From contig CADCXD010000018.1 of assembly GCA_902806575.1 (NCBI GenBank), forward strand, positions 3,968,001-4,032,000: a stretch of DNA of 64,000 bases. The letters are read 5' to 3'. The notes under the pieces are model-generated. The model had not been told where the DNA came from. It made no database searches and was given only the letters and a program-made list of their open reading frames with translations. The position numbers and the translations under genes are program-made. Below are positions 60,175-64,000 of the stretch, one piece after another. Source of the stretch: Jackrogersella multiformis (Eukaryota; Ascomycota; Sordariomycetes; Xylariales; Hypoxylaceae). Position 1 is the stretch's first letter. Each line of letters starts with the position of its first letter.

Positions 60175-61324
60175 ATGACTCTGCTTTATTTCCTCTTGCT
60201 GTGCCGAATGGTTTCGGCCAATCTGCTTCATGGCATACCAAAGGGTAACATTTCTCTTAATAATATACTTACCGTGGATATTTTAACGACATCGTCAAAC
60301 GGGCGTGTATCCGGATGGGTTGATCAGCCAACGGCCCGAGGCACTTGGGATATAATTTATACTTGTTTGGTTACCATTTTTATCTGCACTTATACGCTTC
60401 TCTGTCTCAACGTTCCTGCTCCGACGGATTCTTTTTTCGTCACCCTACGTCGCCGCATTGTGTGGATGGTTTTGGCCATCATTGGCCCCGAGATTGTTCT
60501 GACTTATGCTGCTGGTCAGTGGAGCAGAGCAAGGCATTCGATTGTAGCCTTTCATAGTTCTGGTTTGGGGAATTGGTCTATGAGAATGGCCTTCTTTGCT
60601 GACATGGGGGGATTCGTGCTGGAAACCTCAGATTGCGATCCGTTTCCAGTCAATACAAAACAACTGCATTGGCTAATTGTCAATAAACATATCGAGTGCC
60701 CTAATATCACGAACGAAGAAATAGGAGACAAGTCGAAGCAGGACAGATTGGCGAAAGCGATTACCTCGTTTCAAATTGGCTACCTTATTTTGCAGTGTAT
60801 CGGCCGCGCAGCACAGCATCTCACCATCACAACATTAGAGCTCAATACTCTAGCGATTGTTGTGTGTTCTCTCATGTCTGCGTTTGCCTGGCTTCATAAA
60901 CCATCCGATGTCCACACTTCGCTGCGAATAGTCGCTCAGGCTAACATCACGACAATAACCGGGGGGAGACCATGGAAGAATACACCACTGGACTTCGTCG
61001 ATGAAAATGGGCCAGGCTGGTCAATGAACGTGCAGCCTTTCATGAGGATGCTAGTAATACCCCCCGATCGGCCGATTCGACGGATTCCGAATGATAGGTT
61101 TCCAATGAACCCATACGGCTGGCAGGAGTATTGTGTCTGTTTCGCAACACTGCTCTTCACTGGGTTGCATGTCCTTGGCTGGAATTTCTCGTTCCCTTCT
61201 ACCGTTGAAAGGACATTATGGCGAGTGTCGAGTTTAATACTATTTTGTGTCACTGCTGCGTTCTGGATCCTCGAAACCGTCGCTTCTTGGAAACGCCTGG
61301 GCCGGTGGACGTGGATATATTTAA
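60175..61324 (+). pseudogene. Fungal multi-span membrane protein, 5' part (split by inverted-repeat element)
   Basis: An intronless frame encodes 383 codons up to the insertion. It starts with a signal-like hydrophobic N-terminus (C-R-M-V-S-A-N). Helices follow around residues 60-80 and 95-115, in the latter region W-M-V-L-A-I-I-G-P-E, and then A-A-G-Q-W-S-R-A-R, F-F-A-D-M-G-G-F-V-L and F-P-V-N-T-K-Q-L-H-W-L. I recognise this combination from a large family of uncharacterised fungal integral membrane proteins. The function is unknown. Read-through into the element adds a few codons and a stop, removing the last helix pair. Confidence 0.82.
61317..61324. repeat. Target-site duplication, left copy (ATATTTAA)
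   Basis: An 8-bp direct repeat that matches 61781-61788, bordering the inverted-repeat element. Confidence 0.82.
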
Positions 61325-61780
61325 GAGTCATGCTATGTGGACGTTGAAAAAAAGGGCCTCCGTGGACGTTGATTTTTGCGACAGCTGTGCGCAGCTGGTA
61401 TAGTGAGGTGTTAAAAACCCGAATTTAATTATTATGTACTTTTTATTTTAAACTTTAATTATAATATGCTTATGCTATATTAAAACTTAAAAATATTATA
61501 TATTATTATAAAAATAATAAGTAATTTAAAGTTATATTTTTTTAATTTAAATTAAACGTTTAAATATAAATGTTTAAATTTTATATAATAAAAATAATTT
61601 AAAAACGATATAAATTTTCAAAAAGTAAAATTATATAATAAAAATAAATAAAGTTATAAATTATTAAATATAAGTGAAATAAAATAAAATATGTTACATT
61701 TAATTTCCAGTTGTACGCAGCTGCCATAAAAATCAACGTCCACGGAAGCCCTTTTTTTCAACGTCCACGTAGCATGACTC
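61325..61780. mobile_element. Non-autonomous inverted-repeat transposon (MITE-like), 456 bp
   Basis: Terminal inverted repeats of 74 bp (61325-61398 and 61707-61780) start GAGTCATGCTA and differ at only a few, mostly C/T or G/A, sites. Each repeat holds the word GTGGACGTTGA twice, 25 bp apart (left copies at 61337 and 61362). The central 300 bp are A+T-rich and non-coding, consistent with RIP. The 8-bp target duplication suggests a hAT-type transposase acting in trans, though the long terminal repeats are unusual for hAT. Presence of RIP implies other copies in the genome. Confidence 0.88.
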
Positions 61781-61788
61781 ATATTTAA
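61781..61788. repeat. Target-site duplication, right copy (ATATTTAA)
   Basis: Pairs with 61317-61324. Counting one copy only, the host reading frame passes from W-I-Y-L to R-V-T-D-R without a shift. Confidence 0.82.
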
Positions 61789-62033
61789 GGGTCACGGATA
61801 GGAACAAGTTGGCCGAGTTTGAGAAAACTGTATCGGAGAGACTAAGTCAGCAGGAAGCACAAGAGCCCACGGAATTGCCATTACCTTGGGAGTTCTGGAC
61901 AATATTCCCAGTTGCTATCCTATATGTTGTCGCGAGATTATACCTTCTAGTGAAAGCGTTCCTCGAGCTGCGTGCTCTCGATGGGACCGCTTTTATCAAT
62001 GTCGAGTGGTCCGATTTCCTGCCTCATATATAA
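61789..62033 (+). pseudogene. Fungal multi-span membrane protein, 3' part
   Basis: Encodes the C-terminal 81 or so residues of the gene that starts at 60175. It contains a charged helix (L-A-E-F-E-K-T-V-S-E-R-L) and a hydrophobic span with F-P-V-A-I-L-Y-V-V-A-R-L-Y-L-L-V. The conserved-looking end is V-E-W-S-D-F-L-P-H-I before TAA. The two parts give 464 codons. No internal stop or frameshift is present, so the insertion is probably recent relative to decay of the gene. Confidence 0.82.
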
Positions 62034-62316
62034 TGAGAAATCGACGAAAGCAATTAACTAGGTTAAGTGTCCTTCCACAGATAGCTATTTACCTAGTATA
62101 TTAGAATGTTGCGGCGGGTTCGATAAAGTGGTAGCGCATGGAAGATTAAGTAGAGGTAATCAATTTGGTTCAGGGGAACTCTCATGACTACCTCTCCTGG
62201 GCTTTCCTGTCAATATCACTCATCCTACAAAGTAACCTCGCTCACTCAAATAGCAACTAGCTAGCTGGATTATCATGTAATTGTTTTGTTTCATGATACT
62301 CCTCCCTAATATCTGC

Positions 62317-63979
62317 CTATGTAAGATCTGATTGTTTTGCCATATCTCTGTTGTCTTCCCGCAGAGACTTCTCAGGGCCGAGGTGAACTACACCAACTTG
62401 CCGTACCACAAAATAGGTGGTAATAAGAGCAATGCCCCACAGGGTAAAACTAACAGCTAGTGCCGATATTAACTATATGCAAGTTAGCTAACAAGATATA
62501 CGGATGAATATCGAAGTGGGTTTGCATACAGGTGCTGAAGTCGAGCTGATACCGCTCGAGATGCATTGACCAGCCGCCTCCGCAGCCCTCGCAACCGACA
62601 TATACCTAACAATTTCTTTAGGCTCTCTAGCCAGGAAGCTGATAAGCCAGAAGCCGAAGTTGTATGTGAGTGAGAAGTTGATTTGCCAGAAGATGTATAA
62701 TGCCCAACCCTTTCCAAATTCGTCGTCGACCCAGTCTAACGCTGGTTTGTGATGCGTGTACTCATTCTGTATAATCACGCCCCAGATCCAGCAACCTCCT
62801 ATGAAAGACATCATCGCAATATAGCCGTATCTTGCTCGCTTGTTTAGACTTACCCTTGTCCAGTCGAGAAAAGAGCCGAACAAGAGGGTCGTCACAACCT
62901 GGGCGATAGCAGAGACCAGAGAAGCCAACGCTCGAGAACGGACCGAAAAGTACAAGGACAAGTAAGCGCTGATGTAGGGGAGTTCCCATGTAACGTATAT
63001 GAAATATGGCATGCTGTTATGTTTTTTTAGTCCGTTGAGTCCCAGTGAACTCGAGCATACCTAGAACCTAGGGTACATACATTAAGAGAAAATCCTTCCG
63101 CAGGAGAACTTGCACCAGGGCCTTTAATTCTTCAAGATCCGGTATTCGCTCCGATATCTGGATGCGCGTGTCATTCCTGCGCACTACCTTTTCGGGTGGA
63201 GTTAACAAGAATGAGCATGCTGGTCCCAGGCATTCTAAAGAGATCAGTCATCGAGAGACCTGCCGTAAGTATGTTTGCCAATAACTTACGAAGGACAACA
63301 AACACGATATATGTCCTCCAATCGAGCTTTCCTGTAGTCCTGCCTCGGTAATTAAAAGCCAAGTTGATAATACCTCCCAGGATCGAACCACTGTTCCGAT
63401 AGCTAAGCCAGTAAGCCAAATATCTACCTCGCTTTTCAGGCTCGGGATAGCTCAGCATTATTGCACCCTCAGTTGCCCAGAATATGCCTGCTGATATACC
63501 GCAAGCTGCCGAACCCAGATATATGAACCACTCGGTGCCGTAACGGTTGTTTGTGTAAAGAGCTGCCGAGTAGATCACGTAACCGACTGTGCCAACCACC
63601 AAAGAATATCGATAGCCGAATCTATTAGCCATCATACTTCCAGCGAGGCAGGTGAACGTCATGATGGCAAACAGAATGGTATTTCCCGCCCTATTATATC
63701 AATAATGAGCTGGAAATTAACATAGTTGCGAAAAGTCTTCACTCACATAACTAGATAAGGAGTCTGCTGGCCCCCGGCGCCGACAGAATTCATTGCATTC
63801 CATAATCCTGGAGCTGCAAATGCAGAAATACCGACGATTGTGGCATTGAAGAAAACACCTCGGTACCACGAGTACTTTGATAGACCCCTATTGACATCTT
63901 CATCTTCCAAAGGGGTTGTGTCAGCAGTAATTCCGCCGGGTGAGTTCTGGTCTGAAGGCATATGTGGAAGTGTTTCCAT
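62317..63979 (-). CDS. UNC-93-like MFS membrane protein
   Basis: Five exons (63979-63747, 63690-63290, 63234-63081, 63013-62530, 62472-62317) join in frame to 475 aa. The N-terminal soluble part leads to S-W-Y-R-G-V-F-F-N-A-T-I-V-G-I and A-P-G-L-W-N-A-M-N-S-V-G-A-G-G. Later come G-T-V-G-Y-V-I-Y-S-A and F-W-A-T-E-G-A-I-M-L-S-Y-P-E-P-E-K-R-G-R-Y-L-A-Y-W. These are hallmarks of the fungal UNC-93 (DUF895) branch of the major facilitator superfamily, with about 11 to 12 helices. Substrate is unknown; relatives are membrane regulators or transporters of unknown cargo. An ATG six codons downstream (63961) is an alternative start. Unlike its two neighbours it is not interrupted. Confidence 0.9.
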
Positions 63980-64000
63980 AAAAGGTAGGGTTCCAAGCCC

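Overview
This is nuclear DNA of a filamentous ascomycete (Pezizomycotina). Genes are spaced with short GT-AG introns of about 50 to 110 bp. The gene set is typically fungal: mannitol-1-phosphate dehydrogenase, a BLI-3-like protein, a WSC-domain protein and a Sch9 kinase. Two transposons show C:G to T:A decay of the RIP type. A class such as Sordariomycetes is possible, but the sequence does not fix it.

From 1 to 24 kb lies a conserved housekeeping block: mitochondrial acylcarnitine carrier, His-rich CDF zinc transporter, ALG1 mannosyltransferase, UBE2G1-type E2 enzyme, tri-snRNP protein Snu23, diphthamide methyltransferase DPH5, BLI-3-like flavin-fold protein, an F-box-like protein, COPI beta-prime subunit Sec27 and mannitol-1-phosphate dehydrogenase. 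From 23.7 to 28.4 kb there is no supportable gene.

From 28 to 37 kb lies a more accessory stretch: a monocarboxylate-type MFS transporter, a 12-exon gene joining three WSC domains to a C-terminal subtilisin protease, and, head-to-head with it, a small secreted protein that looks like a beta-gamma crystallin. From 37 to 50 kb the content is again conserved: AIG2-like cyclotransferase fold, glucose-6-phosphate isomerase, Sch9 kinase, a class V aminotransferase and a CHIP-like TPR/U-box ubiquitin ligase.

From 51.8 to 64 kb lies a decaying accessory island. An alpha/beta hydrolase gene is split by a 6,243-bp LTR retrotransposon with 5-bp target duplications. The divergent membrane-protein gene next to it is split by a 456-bp inverted-repeat element with 8-bp target duplications. 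In both cases the host reading frame joins exactly once the insertion and one target copy are discounted. The two 310-bp LTRs form a reciprocal mosaic: mutated and unmutated parts switch at the same LTR coordinate. This suggests that a RIP-mutated unit recombined into an intact solo LTR, or an assembly chimera. An UNC-93-type MFS gene closes the window.

Intergenic DNA throughout is peppered with a palindromic motif, TACCTAGGTA, and its relatives.
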